Source: Phycisphaerae bacterium (GTDB lineage Bacteria > Planctomycetota > Phycisphaerae > JAAYCJ01). Taken from it: a stretch of 17,423 nt of DNA. This document shows, piece after piece, positions 1-6,083 of the stretch. Position numbers and translations under genes: made by a program. Position 1 is the first letter of the stretch; each line of letters opens with the position of its first letter. The notes below the pieces were generated by a model. It was not told the DNA's origin. It did no database searches and saw nothing but the letters and a program-made list of their open reading frames with translations. The stretch lies in NCBI GenBank assembly GCA_012514125.1, contig JAAZAW010000179.1:1-17423 (forward strand). The letters are read 5' to 3'.

Positions 1-328
1 AATTCAACGCAAAGCTGCCCCCGAGTCCCAAAACCAGCAACCCAACCACCAGAAACCACGCCGCCCCCATCCCAATCTGACCGCAAGCCAAAGGCCGAAA
101 CTTCTTTTTCGGATGCTGTCGATCCAGTTCCACATCATGAATGTCGTTGATGACATAAGCAAAACTCGAAAGAAAACAAAAACACCCAAACGCGTAAAAT
201 GTCGATAAGATCTTCTCAAGATTAAATAATTGATTCTGCTGCGCAAAAATCAACGCGGCGAAAACAAAAATATTCTTGCTCCAGTGGAACGGACGAATCA
301 ATCGTATATACGCGGACAACTTATTCAT
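1..328 (-). CDS. UbiA-family prenyltransferase, decaprenyl-phosphate phosphoribosyltransferase-like (partial, 3' end missing)
   Basis: The first 109 residues of a membrane protein are encoded, and the gene runs off the left edge. The N-terminus (RLIRPFHWSKNIFVFAALIF) matches the start of UbiA-family enzymes of the decaprenyl-phosphoryl-5-phosphoribose synthase type, which join a polyprenyl phosphate to PRPP at the cytoplasmic membrane. At about residues 65-82 the Asp-rich motif NDxxDxxxDRxHPxKxxRPxA is present, the Mg/diphosphate site of the family. Two hydrophobic segments are visible before the edge (about residues 15-30 and 50-65) and a third begins near residue 88. The ATG lies inside the last codons of the upstream UDP-glucuronate decarboxylase gene (8-base overlap), which indicates translational coupling and a shared role in glycan or lipid-linked sugar synthesis. 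Exact substrate is inferred; other UbiA enzymes cannot be excluded from a fragment. Confidence 0.8.
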   Translation of the reverse strand, partial: MNKLSAYIRLIRPFHWSKNIFVFAALIFAQQNQLFNLEKILSTFYAFGCFCFLSSFAYVINDIHDVELDRQHPKKKFRPLACGQIGMGAAWFLVVGLLVLGLGGSFALN

Positions 329-1268
329 TGAGCAGACCCAGCATCTTCCGAAAATATGGAATTGTCTTCTTGATGCCGGCTATTCTATCAACTTCAGGCC
401 GCCAGTTCAAAATTTTTCCCGCCAAACTAATATCAGGCCGACGGACTTTCGGATCGTCCTTCGGAAGCGGCAAAAATTGAACCCTGCTCGAGCTTCCGGT
501 AAATTCAATAACCTCTTCCGCCAACTGCCGAACGGGAATCTCCTGCGGATTTCCCAGATTCACAGGCTCGGAAAAATCACTCCCCGCCAAACGAATTAAA
601 CCTTCAACCAGATCGTCCACATAACAAAAACTTCGTGTCTGCCCCCCGTCCCCGTAAACGCTCAAAGGCTCGCCCTTCAACGCCTGACAAATAAAATTCG
701 ACACCACCCTGCCGTCGTCAAGACGCATATCCGGACCATAGGTATTAAAAATCCGAGCAATCCGAGTTCGCACACGATATTTCCGATGATACGCCGTCAC
801 CAGCGCTTCCGCGAAACGTTTTCCCTCATCATAACAGCTTCGAATACCGATCGGGTTCACATTCCCCCAATAAGTTTCAGGCTGCGGGTTCACCAACGGA
901 TCGCCATAACATTCACTGGTGCTCGATTGAAGAAAAACCGCATTATTCTTTTTCGCCAGTTCAAGCAAATTTTGCACACCCACCGAACAGACACGAAGAA
1001 TCTCGATCGCCTTCGAACTAAAATCCACAGGACTAGCCGGACAAGCCATATCCATAATCATATCGAAATCACCCAGCTTTTGACTCAACGGCTCGGTAAT
1101 ATCATGGCGGACAAATCGAATATTAGGAAACTCGCAAAGCAGTTCAACATTTCGCGCACTGCCGGTAATAAGATTATCCACAACCACAACATCATGCCCA
1201 TCTCGCGCAAGTCGTCGAGCCAGATGCGAACCAATAAACCCCGCTCCCCCCGCCACAAGTATCTGCAT
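321..1268 (-). CDS. uxs: UDP-glucuronic acid decarboxylase (UDP-xylose synthase), SDR family
   Basis: This cytoplasmic 315-residue enzyme converts UDP-glucuronate to UDP-xylose plus CO2 with bound NAD. The Rossmann glycine motif GGAGFIG is at residues 7-13, the catalytic STSE at 116-119 and YxxxK at Tyr146/Lys150. Several blocks are typical of UXS rather than of general epimerases: RHDITEPL near 54, ACPASPVDF near 75, YGDPLVNPQPETYWGNVNP near 121-139 and TRSFCYVDDLVEGLIRL near 211. Length is that of bacterial UXS. A consensus AGGAGG lies 7 bases before the ATG. The stop overlaps the start of the UbiA-family gene by 8 bases. recR lies 87 bases upstream in the same direction with no clear terminator between, so readthrough from ybaB-recR is possible. 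Confidence 0.92.
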   Translation of the reverse strand: MQILVAGGAGFIGSHLARRLARDGHDVVVVDNLITGSARNVELLCEFPNIRFVRHDITEPLSQKLGDFDMIMDMACPASPVDFSSKAIEILRVCSVGVQNLLELAKKNNAVFLQSSTSECYGDPLVNPQPETYWGNVNPIGIRSCYDEGKRFAEALVTAYHRKYRVRTRIARIFNTYGPDMRLDDGRVVSNFICQALKGEPLSVYGDGGQTRSFCYVDDLVEGLIRLAGSDFSEPVNLGNPQEIPVRQLAEEVIEFTGSSSRVQFLPLPKDDPKVRRPDISLAGKILNWRPEVDRIAGIKKTIPYFRKMLGLLNE

Positions 1269-1298
1269 AGCTCAACCTCCTGATCTTTCCCTATCCGT

Positions 1299-1350
1299 CT
1301 TTCACACTTTCACACTTTCTCACTTTCCCACCTTCCCCTTCTTCTCTTCT
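1299..1350. repeat. Period-8 pyrimidine-rich tract
   Basis: The gap between recR and the decarboxylase gene holds degenerate tandem 8-mers of the form TTTCACAC, TTTCACAC, TTTCTCAC, TTTCCCAC followed by more C/T-only sequence. It resembles the tracts at 2500-2605 and 2729-2866 in strand bias. The function is unknown and there are no protein-like features. Confidence 0.6.
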
Positions 1351-1355
1351 CCGCC

Positions 1356-1949
1356 TCAAAGCTTCTTTCGTTCACTAATCGCATCCGCAAGTGTTGCCTT
1401 GGACGTATACTCAAGCTGGCTCCCGATAGCCAATCCTCGAGCCAACCGGGTCACTTTCACCCCCAGCCCCGAAACAATCTCACCCACATACATCGCCGTC
1501 CCATCGCCTTCCAGGGTCGGATTGGTCGCCATGATGACTTCTTTGATATCGCCCACCTTGATCCGTTCCACCAATCGATCGATGGTAAGCTGTTCAGGCC
1601 CGATCCCTTCCATCGGCGAGAGTCGTCCAAGCAAAATATGATACACCCCGTTATAAACCCCCGTAGCTTCGACAATCGCCAAATCTTTAGGCTGTTCAAC
1701 AACGCAGATCACCGAATGATCGCGCTTTGGGCTTTGGCAGATCGTACAGGGGTCTTCATCGGTAAGATTAAAACACACGCTGCAATGTCGAAGTTTAAGT
1801 TTCAGGTCCCGAATCGCCTCTGCCAATTCACACGCTTGTTCAGTCGATTCTCGCAGCAGATAAAACGCGATTCGTTCCGCGCTTCGCGGGCCGATCCCCG
1901 GAAGTTTCTCAAGCTGACTCACCAATCTATCCAACACCACCGACGCCAT
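1356..1949 (-). CDS. recR: Recombination mediator protein RecR
   Basis: RecR acts with RecF/RecO to load RecA onto gapped DNA. The 197-residue protein has the family layout: an N-terminal helix-hairpin-helix (LEKLPGIGPRSAERIAFYLL, about 13-32), a four-cysteine zinc finger (Cys56, Cys59, Cys68, Cys71), then a Toprim domain starting at ICVVEQPKDL (81-90, Glu85) and containing the ATNPTLEGDGTA block near 131-142. The C-terminus ends in the usual RGLAxGSxLEYxxxxTLxxAxxxR stretch. AGGAGAGG lies 11 bases before the ATG. It follows ybaB by 126 bases, the order seen in many bacteria, but the gap is filled by a repeat element instead of being short as usual. No dnaX is present in the window. Confidence 0.97.
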   Translation of the reverse strand: MASVVLDRLVSQLEKLPGIGPRSAERIAFYLLRESTEQACELAEAIRDLKLKLRHCSVCFNLTDEDPCTICQSPKRDHSVICVVEQPKDLAIVEATGVYNGVYHILLGRLSPMEGIGPEQLTIDRLVERIKVGDIKEVIMATNPTLEGDGTAMYVGEIVSGLGVKVTRLARGLAIGSQLEYTSKATLADAISERKKL

Positions 1950-1984
1950 AGCGACCTGATCCTCTCCTACCTTTTCTGCCGTTT

Positions 1985-2075
1985 CCCTCTTCTTCTCTCA
2001 TTCCCGCCAAGGCCCGAATCCAGAACCGGCTCAAGCCGTTGAACAATCCTCTTCAACTTCCAACTTCCAACTAAC
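1985..2075. repeat. REP-like intergenic repeat, copy A (degenerate)
   Basis: This element begins CCCTCTTCTTCT, continues with a decayed hairpin (ATTCCCGCC...GCCCGAAT, right arm mutated), then CCGGCTCAAGCCG, then GAACAATCCTCTTC and a short run of AACTTCC units. It is nearly identical, element by element, to copy B at 2667-2747. It separates ybaB from recR. The motif CATTCCCGC...GCGGGAATCCAG belongs to a dispersed bacterial REP-like type; assignment is from memory of that motif. Confidence 0.7.
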
Positions 2076-2420
2076 TTACTGCAACTTCTCCAGCAATCCC
2101 TTAAGCTGATCCATCGGCAAGAGTTCCGAAAGCGATCCCATTTCCTTCTGAACCAGTTCACGCGATTTTTCCACTGCCGAGTTCACCGCTGACAGGACAA
2201 GTTCTTCGATAAGTCCCGCGTCGCCGCTTTTGACGAGTTCCGGATCGATTTTAACCTGAAGAATTTCGCCCACACCGTTGATGGTGACTTGCACTTGTTC
2301 GCCGCCCGACGAGCCGACAACGGTTTTATCCTTAAGCTGCGCCATGATGGTCTTATATTCCTTAGTAATTTTGCTCATATTGCCCATCAAGCTCATCATA
2401 TTTCCAAGATTTCCAAACAT
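2076..2420 (-). CDS. ybaB: YbaB/EbfC family nucleoid-associated protein
   Basis: This small DNA-binding protein (114 residues; family usually 100-115) forms a tweezer-like dimer on the nucleoid. It starts with the Met/Gly-rich MFGNLGNMMSLMGNMSKI, followed by the coiled helix with KEYKTIMAQLKDKTVVGSSGG, the beta-hairpin region QVQVTINGVGEILQVKIDPEL (about 43-63) and the C-terminal helix with VNSAVEKSRELVQKEM. GGAGG is 6 bases before the ATG. It is upstream of recR, its classic partner. Its own upstream side (2421-2868) is a long repeat-filled gap, so its promoter probably lies inside or next to those repeats; a TATGAT about 20 bases before the start codon is the only -10-like box I see and it lacks a good -35. 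Confidence 0.92.
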   Translation of the reverse strand: MFGNLGNMMSLMGNMSKITKEYKTIMAQLKDKTVVGSSGGEQVQVTINGVGEILQVKIDPELVKSGDAGLIEELVLSAVNSAVEKSRELVQKEMGSLSELLPMDQLKGLLEKLQ

Positions 2421-2499
2421 GTCATACCTCCAAACACATCATAATTCAAAATCACACCAGTATCTATATCTATTCTCCCCCTCCCCATCATCGTCTTTT

Positions 2500-2605
2500 C
2501 CCTATTTCGTCTTATCGCCTCCAATCTTTATCGCTTTATCTTTTCTCATCTTTATCTTTCTATCTTTCCTTTACATATCTTTTCCTTATCTCTTCTCCTT
2601 CTTCC
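2500..2605. repeat. Period-8 pyrimidine tract (TCTTTATC-like units)
   Basis: Degenerate 8-mers TCTTTATC, GCTTTATC, TTTTCTCA, TCTTTATC, TTTCTATC follow one another around 2526-2565, with C/T-only flanks. On the minus strand, the template orientation for ybaB, it reads as an A/G-rich GATAAAGA repeat lying 80-185 bases before the ybaB start. Confidence 0.6.
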
Positions 2606-2666
2606 TTTTTGACTTTTGCATCTTGCAATATTTAATCCTTCTTCTCTCTTTCCCCCTTCACACTTT

Positions 2667-2747
2667 CCCTCTTCTTCTGTCATTCCCGCCAAAGCGGGAA
2701 TCCAGAAACGGCTCAAGCCGTTGAACAACCCTCTCCAACTTCCCCCT
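2667..2747. repeat. REP-like intergenic repeat, copy B, with two hairpins
   Basis: A perfect hairpin ATTCCCGC / GCGGGAAT (2682-2689 with 2694-2701, 4-base loop) is followed by a second one, AACGGCT / AGCCGTT (2707-2713 with 2716-2722, 2-base spacer). The block shares its order and nearly all bases with copy A at 1985-2075. The GCGGGAATCCAG core is the kind of dispersed REP-like sequence often spread by TnpA-REP transposases; no such transposase is in this window. Confidence 0.8.
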
Positions 2748-2866
2748 CCAACTTCCCCCTCCAACTTCCCTCTCCAACTTCCCTCTCCAACTTCCCTCTT
2801 CAACTTCTAACTTCTAACTTCTAACTTCTAACTTCTAACTTCAACTTCTAACTTTCAACTAACTCT
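2729..2866. repeat. Tandem array switching from 13-base to 7-base units
   Basis: Six 13-base units of the form CCCYCTYCAACTT occupy 2729-2806, followed at once by five exact CTAACTT 7-mers (2807-2841), a shortened CAACTT, another CTAACTT and a decayed tail. The 7-mer is the 3' half of the 13-mer with one change, so the array expanded by slippage at two unit sizes. It ends just beyond the glmS stop codon. The same 7-mer family (AAGTTRG on the other strand) recurs at 17239-17266 and in copy A. Confidence 0.85.
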
Positions 2867-2868
2867 TT

Positions 2869-4698
2869 TCATTCCACCGTAACACTCTTAGCCAAATTCC
2901 GAGGCTTATCAATATTACACCCGCGAAGCACCGCAACATGATACGCCAGCAACTGCAACGGAATAATCGTCAACAAAGGCTCAAGCGGCTCGATCGTCTT
3001 CGGAACCGTAAAACAAAAATCACATTGCCGACAAATCTCACTATCCCCCTCCGTAATAACAGCCACCGTCGTCGCTCCACGAGCCTTGACCTCTTCAATA
3101 TTCCCAAGAATCTTATCATACTGACTCGAATGCGTAGCGATAAATACCGCCGGCATCCCCTTGTTCACCAGCGCAATAGGCCCGTGCTTCATCTCCGCCG
3201 CAGGCATGCCCTCCGCGTGAACATAACTGATTTCCTTAATCTTAAGCGCCCCCTCAAGCGCCACCGGATAATTATACCCACGCCCCAAATAAAGCCAGTT
3301 CTCCCGCCCCGCCAATTTCTCCGCAACCCGACGAATCTCACCCGACTGCTCAAGCACCTTTTCGATCTGCCCGGGAATCTGATCCAACGCACAAATAAAA
3401 TTCTGAAAATTCGCAGGCGATAAATGTTTGCGACGCCCAAGAAACGCCGCCAGCATCGCCAGAACCGTCACCTGACCCGTAAAAGCCTTCGTGCTCGCAA
3501 CACCAATCTCCGGACCCACGTGTAAATAAACTCCCGCGTCCGTCTCACGCGCGATCGTCGAACCCACCGTATTCACAATCCCGATCCCCAACGCGCCCTT
3601 ATCCCGCGCCTCTCGCAACGCCGCAAGGGTATCCGCCGTTTCACCCGATTGGCTGATCGCACAAATCACCGTCCCGTCGTCCAGCACCGGATTGCGATAT
3701 CGAAATTCACTCGCATACTCCGTCTCCGTGGGAATCCGAGCCAAATCTTCAAACAAATATTCCCCCACCAAACCCGCATGCCATGCCGTCCCGCACGCGG
3801 TGAAAACAAACCGATGCGCACGCGTCAACTCGCGCGCATAATTCGCAATACCCCCCAGGTGAATCGTCCCCTCACGAAGATTAACCCGCCCACGCATACA
3901 CATACGCACCGACTCGGGCTGCTCGAAAATCTCCTTGAGCATGAAATGCTCAAATCCGCCAAGCTCGATCTGTTCGAGTTTCCACTCGACCTGCTGAACG
4001 TCCTTCGTCACGGGAACCGCGTCCAGCGTAATCGTCCTGAACCCCTCGCGTGAAACAATCGCCATCTCCCCGTCCGAAAGATAAATAACCTGGTTCGTAT
4101 GCTCGATAATCGCCGAGGCGTCCGAAGCGACAATGTACTCGTTCTTGCCAATACCGACAATCAAAGGCGATCCCTTCCGTGCGGCGATAATACGGTCGGG
4201 TTGATCGGCACAAATCACAGCAATCCCATAAGTCCCCTGCACTTCAGACAACGCGCTGCGAACCGCCTGCTCAAGATTATCACCGGTATAAAAATGCCCG
4301 ATCAGTTTCGCGAGCACTTCGGTGTCGGTTTCACTCTCAAAACCCACTCCCTGCGCTTCGAGATATTTTCGCAACGACGCATAATTTTCAATAATCCCGT
4401 TGTGAACCAAAGCGATCTTGCCCGAATGATCCAGATGAGGATGAGCGTTGGTTTCCGTAGGCGCACCATGAGTCGCCCAGCGGGTGTGCGCAATACCGAC
4501 CGTCGCGGACCCGAAAATCGGACCCACCTTCTTTTCCAGGTTCAGAATTCTGCCCACAGCCTTTTCAATGACCAACCCGCCGTCATTGATAATCGCAAGA
4601 CCCGCCGAATCATACCCGCGATACTCAAGCCGTTTAAGACCTTCGAGCAAAATTCCCGACGCCGTTTTGGAACCAATATAACCAACTATTCCACACAT
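2869..4698 (-). CDS. glmS: Glutamine--fructose-6-phosphate aminotransferase (isomerizing)
   Basis: GlmS makes glucosamine-6-phosphate from fructose-6-phosphate and glutamine, the first committed step to UDP-GlcNAc for peptidoglycan and LPS. The 609-residue protein has the standard length. The N-terminal class II glutaminase domain (about 1-220) begins MCGIVGYIG with the Cys2 nucleophile and carries EYRGYDSAG, HTRWATHG and VHNGIIENY. Two SIS domains follow (about 285-420 with ISQSGETADT; about 455-590 with GRGYNYPVALEGALKIKE and EMKHGPIAL). The C-terminal DKPRNLAKSVTVE is the conserved active-site tail. The start is fixed by the need for Cys at position 2, although the ribosome site is weak (AGAGGG about 12 bases upstream). 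I found no glmS ribozyme-like core in the short leader. It is preceded by the cyclodeaminase gene 82 bases away. Confidence 0.98.
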   Translation of the reverse strand: MCGIVGYIGSKTASGILLEGLKRLEYRGYDSAGLAIINDGGLVIEKAVGRILNLEKKVGPIFGSATVGIAHTRWATHGAPTETNAHPHLDHSGKIALVHNGIIENYASLRKYLEAQGVGFESETDTEVLAKLIGHFYTGDNLEQAVRSALSEVQGTYGIAVICADQPDRIIAARKGSPLIVGIGKNEYIVASDASAIIEHTNQVIYLSDGEMAIVSREGFRTITLDAVPVTKDVQQVEWKLEQIELGGFEHFMLKEIFEQPESVRMCMRGRVNLREGTIHLGGIANYARELTRAHRFVFTACGTAWHAGLVGEYLFEDLARIPTETEYASEFRYRNPVLDDGTVICAISQSGETADTLAALREARDKGALGIGIVNTVGSTIARETDAGVYLHVGPEIGVASTKAFTGQVTVLAMLAAFLGRRKHLSPANFQNFICALDQIPGQIEKVLEQSGEIRRVAEKLAGRENWLYLGRGYNYPVALEGALKIKEISYVHAEGMPAAEMKHGPIALVNKGMPAVFIATHSSQYDKILGNIEEVKARGATTVAVITEGDSEICRQCDFCFTVPKTIEPLEPLLTIIPLQLLAYHVAVLRGCNIDKPRNLAKSVTVE

Positions 4699-4740
4699 AT
4701 ATGATGGGCCCTCTTGGATGAGATAAATAACATCACCACT

Positions 4741-4783
4741 GAGAGAAAATAATAGCCGTAAGAGTCAGGAAAATCACGGCCTA
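4741..4783 (-). terminator. Possible weak terminator after the cyclodeaminase gene
   Basis: On the minus strand a GGCCGT...ACGGCT stem (4776-4781 with 4754-4759, one bulge) with a 16-base loop is followed by TATTATTTTCTC. It begins at the stop codon of the cyclodeaminase gene. The stem is short, so it may only attenuate readthrough into glmS. Confidence 0.35.
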
Positions 4784-5419
4784 TTTACTCATTTTTTTCC
4801 GAACAACATCATGGACCTTACTCAAAAGCAAATCAAACTCCCCCGCCAAATCCTTCAACTCATTCCGAACATTTTCAACAAACCCAGTATCACAAATATA
4901 ATTCAAATTAATCTCCACATTAAGCCTCGCCCCCTCGAAAGCAGCCCTCGCCATCGCTCCCGCGACCCCCACATCCGAAACAAGCTGAGTGTTGCCCTTC
5001 TCGCCCAATTCAACAAAAAACGACATTAATTTCACACACTTTTTAACAATCTCATACGGAGGCTCCGCAGCTCGCTGACACGCCTCTCCAATCGCCTGTT
5101 TTCGAGCGGCTTTTTGTTCGTCCGTATCTTTCGGCATCGCAAAAGCCTGCCCCATATACGTATGAAACACATCGACGTCCCGCTGCATCAGATCGACCAG
5201 CGCTCCCCGAAGCGATTCCAACTCAGTAAGTATTTCTCGAATCCGAGGCTCAACCTCGGCGTACTTCTTCCTGCCCAAAGTAAACTGGCAAACCATCGAT
5301 CCCAGCGACGCCGCAAGCGCGCCCGCCAGCCCGCAAGCACTGCCGCCCCCCGGCGCGTCTTTCGGACCTGCCAGATCGTCGAGATAATTTTTCAGAGGTA
5401 AATCAATATACTTTTCCAT
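4781..5419 (-). CDS. Cyclodeaminase/cyclohydrolase family protein (FTCD C-domain / FchA-like)
   Basis: This single-domain, mostly helical 212-residue protein matches the C-terminal cyclodeaminase domain of formimidoyltransferase-cyclodeaminase and the methenyl-THF cyclohydrolase FchA, which interconvert formimino-, methenyl- and 10-formyl-THF in the cytoplasm. Typical blocks, numbered from the chosen start, are APGGGSACGLAGALAASLGSMV (about 22-43), the RDVDVFHTYMGQAFAMPKDTDEQKAAR stretch (about 80-106) and GNTQLVSDVGVAGAMARAAFEGARLNVEINL (about 147-177). The transferase half of FTCD is absent, as in FchA. The start at 5419 is preferred over the ATG at 5425 because AAGGA lies 6 bases before the former and directly abuts the latter. 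It is 16 bases downstream of pyrE and so in its operon; a C1-folate role supporting nucleotide synthesis is inferred. Confidence 0.85.
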   Translation of the reverse strand: MEKYIDLPLKNYLDDLAGPKDAPGGGSACGLAGALAASLGSMVCQFTLGRKKYAEVEPRIREILTELESLRGALVDLMQRDVDVFHTYMGQAFAMPKDTDEQKAARKQAIGEACQRAAEPPYEIVKKCVKLMSFFVELGEKGNTQLVSDVGVAGAMARAAFEGARLNVEINLNYICDTGFVENVRNELKDLAGEFDLLLSKVHDVVRKKMSK

Positions 5420-5425
5420 AAGCAT

Positions 5426-5430
5426 TCCTT
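5426..5430 (-). promoter_or_regulatory. Ribosome binding site deciding the cyclodeaminase start
   Basis: AAGGA on the minus strand lies 6 bases before the ATG at 5419 and touches the ATG at 5425, so translation should begin at 5419. Confidence 0.7.
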
Positions 5431-5435
5431 ATTTA

Positions 5436-5948
5436 CTATATGCCAAGGTCGGCTTTGGTGAACAGAGACTCGAATTTAAACCCTGCTTTCTCAATATTTT
5501 CCCGTGCCCCCTCCTGCCGATCGATCACCGCAACGATTCCCGTCACCTGGGCGCCCGCTTCGACGAGCGATTTTGCCGCTTCAAGAACCTGACCGCCGGT
5601 GGTGGCGATATCTTCGACCAGAAAAACTTTCTTGCCGGCGGGGTTCGGCCCCTCGAATTGTTTGCTCGTACCATAATCCTTTTTGCTGTTGCGGATAATC
5701 AAAAAAGGTGTATTCGTCTTCATCGCCACCGCCGTCGCCAACGCCACCCCGCCCAGCTCCGCCCCGCCGATCAGATCGACATCCGACCCGACGAATTTCG
5801 CGAAACGCTCCGCTAAAGCCGCGAGAATTTCCGGCTGAGTCTCAAAAAGATATTTGTCGAGATAATATTTGCTGGTCCTGCCGCTCCGCAGAACAAAATT
5901 GCCTTCGAGATATGCCGCTTCTTTGATTTTTTTTGCCAGTTCGTCCAT
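5436..5948 (-). CDS. pyrE: Orotate phosphoribosyltransferase
   Basis: PyrE joins orotate to PRPP to give orotidine-5-phosphate in pyrimidine synthesis. From the chosen start the protein is 170 residues, beginning MDELAKKIKEAAYLEGNFVLRSGRTSKYYLDKY, where the GxFxLxSGxxSxxYxD block is diagnostic for OPRT. The PRPP loop VFLVEDIATTGGQVLEAA is at about 107-124, and the LIGGAELGGVALATAVA stretch near 59-75 fits the dimer/active-site region. An ATG 36 bases further upstream is in frame, but AAAGGA lies 6 bases before the start at 5948, so the longer form (182 residues) is unlikely. The gene heads a pair with the cyclodeaminase gene. Its upstream gap carries AT-rich palindromes and a TATAAT box. Confidence 0.93.
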   Translation of the reverse strand: MDELAKKIKEAAYLEGNFVLRSGRTSKYYLDKYLFETQPEILAALAERFAKFVGSDVDLIGGAELGGVALATAVAMKTNTPFLIIRNSKKDYGTSKQFEGPNPAGKKVFLVEDIATTGGQVLEAAKSLVEAGAQVTGIVAVIDRQEGARENIEKAGFKFESLFTKADLGI

Positions 5949-5954
5949 TGTTTG

Positions 5955-5960
5955 TCCTTT
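5955..5960 (-). promoter_or_regulatory. Ribosome binding site deciding the pyrE start
   Basis: AAAGGA on the minus strand is 6 bases before the ATG at 5948. No comparable site precedes the in-frame ATG at 5984. Confidence 0.75.
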
Positions 5961-5975
5961 TTCATCGATCAAATT

Positions 5976-5981
5976 ATTATA
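5976..5981 (-). promoter_or_regulatory. Candidate -10 box for pyrE
   Basis: A perfect TATAAT on the minus strand would place the transcript start about 20 bases before the pyrE ATG. The region 16-18 bases upstream has no good TTGACA match, so this is a half-promoter only. It argues further against the ATG at 5984. Confidence 0.4.
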
Positions 5982-6002
5982 CATATTTTACAACTTATCT
6001 AT

Positions 6003-6083
6003 AATTGTCATATTATATTACAATATACAATTCAGTTGTCCGATGCCGTTTCTAATAATCATATTATATTATAATATGATTAT
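6003..6083. repeat. Two related AT-rich palindromes between purB and pyrE
   Basis: The right copy is a perfect inverted repeat with 14-base arms (ATAATCATATTATA at 6055-6068, its complement at 6070-6083) and a single central base. The left copy (about 6003-6032) is imperfect but shares the 12-mer CATATTATATTA at the same internal place (6009-6020 versus 6060-6071, 51 bases apart). The right copy overlaps the purB stop codon; both lie upstream of pyrE. They could act as a purB transcript end, as operator sites for pyrE, or both. Confidence 0.75.

Larger units (their letters stand above)
2421..2868. other. Gene-free gap of 448 bases between glmS and ybaB, made of repeats
   Basis: There is no supportable gene here. 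From right to left it holds a 13-mer/7-mer tandem array (2729-2866), a REP-like element (2667-2747) and a C/T-only tract with an approximate 8-base period (about 2500-2605). Open frames crossing it on either strand are low-complexity and end in the peptide signature WIPALAGMT, which is a translation of the REP-like repeat and not of a protein family. Confidence 0.75.

Noticed and set aside
4..246. Minus-strand reading frame of 80 residues at the left edge
   Set aside because: It is a shadow. The frame starting at 328 encodes a clear UbiA-family N-terminus over the same bases.
2278..2810. Plus- and minus-strand open frames across the glmS-ybaB gap
   Set aside because: They consist of translated C/T tracts and REP-like repeats (peptides such as WIPALAGMT) with no proper ribosome site or family match.
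2729..2866. CRISPR array
   Set aside because: The units are 7 and 13 bases and directly joined, with no spacers and no cas genes nearby.
4099..4704. Long plus-strand frame inside glmS (201 residues)
   Set aside because: It lies antisense to a complete glmS gene, is Arg/Asn-rich without domains, and results from the skewed codon use of the coding strand.
4699..4780. glmS ribozyme or riboswitch in the glmS leader
   Set aside because: The gap is only 82 bases and shows no conserved core or pseudoknot pattern that I can recognise; only a weak hairpin tied to the previous gene.
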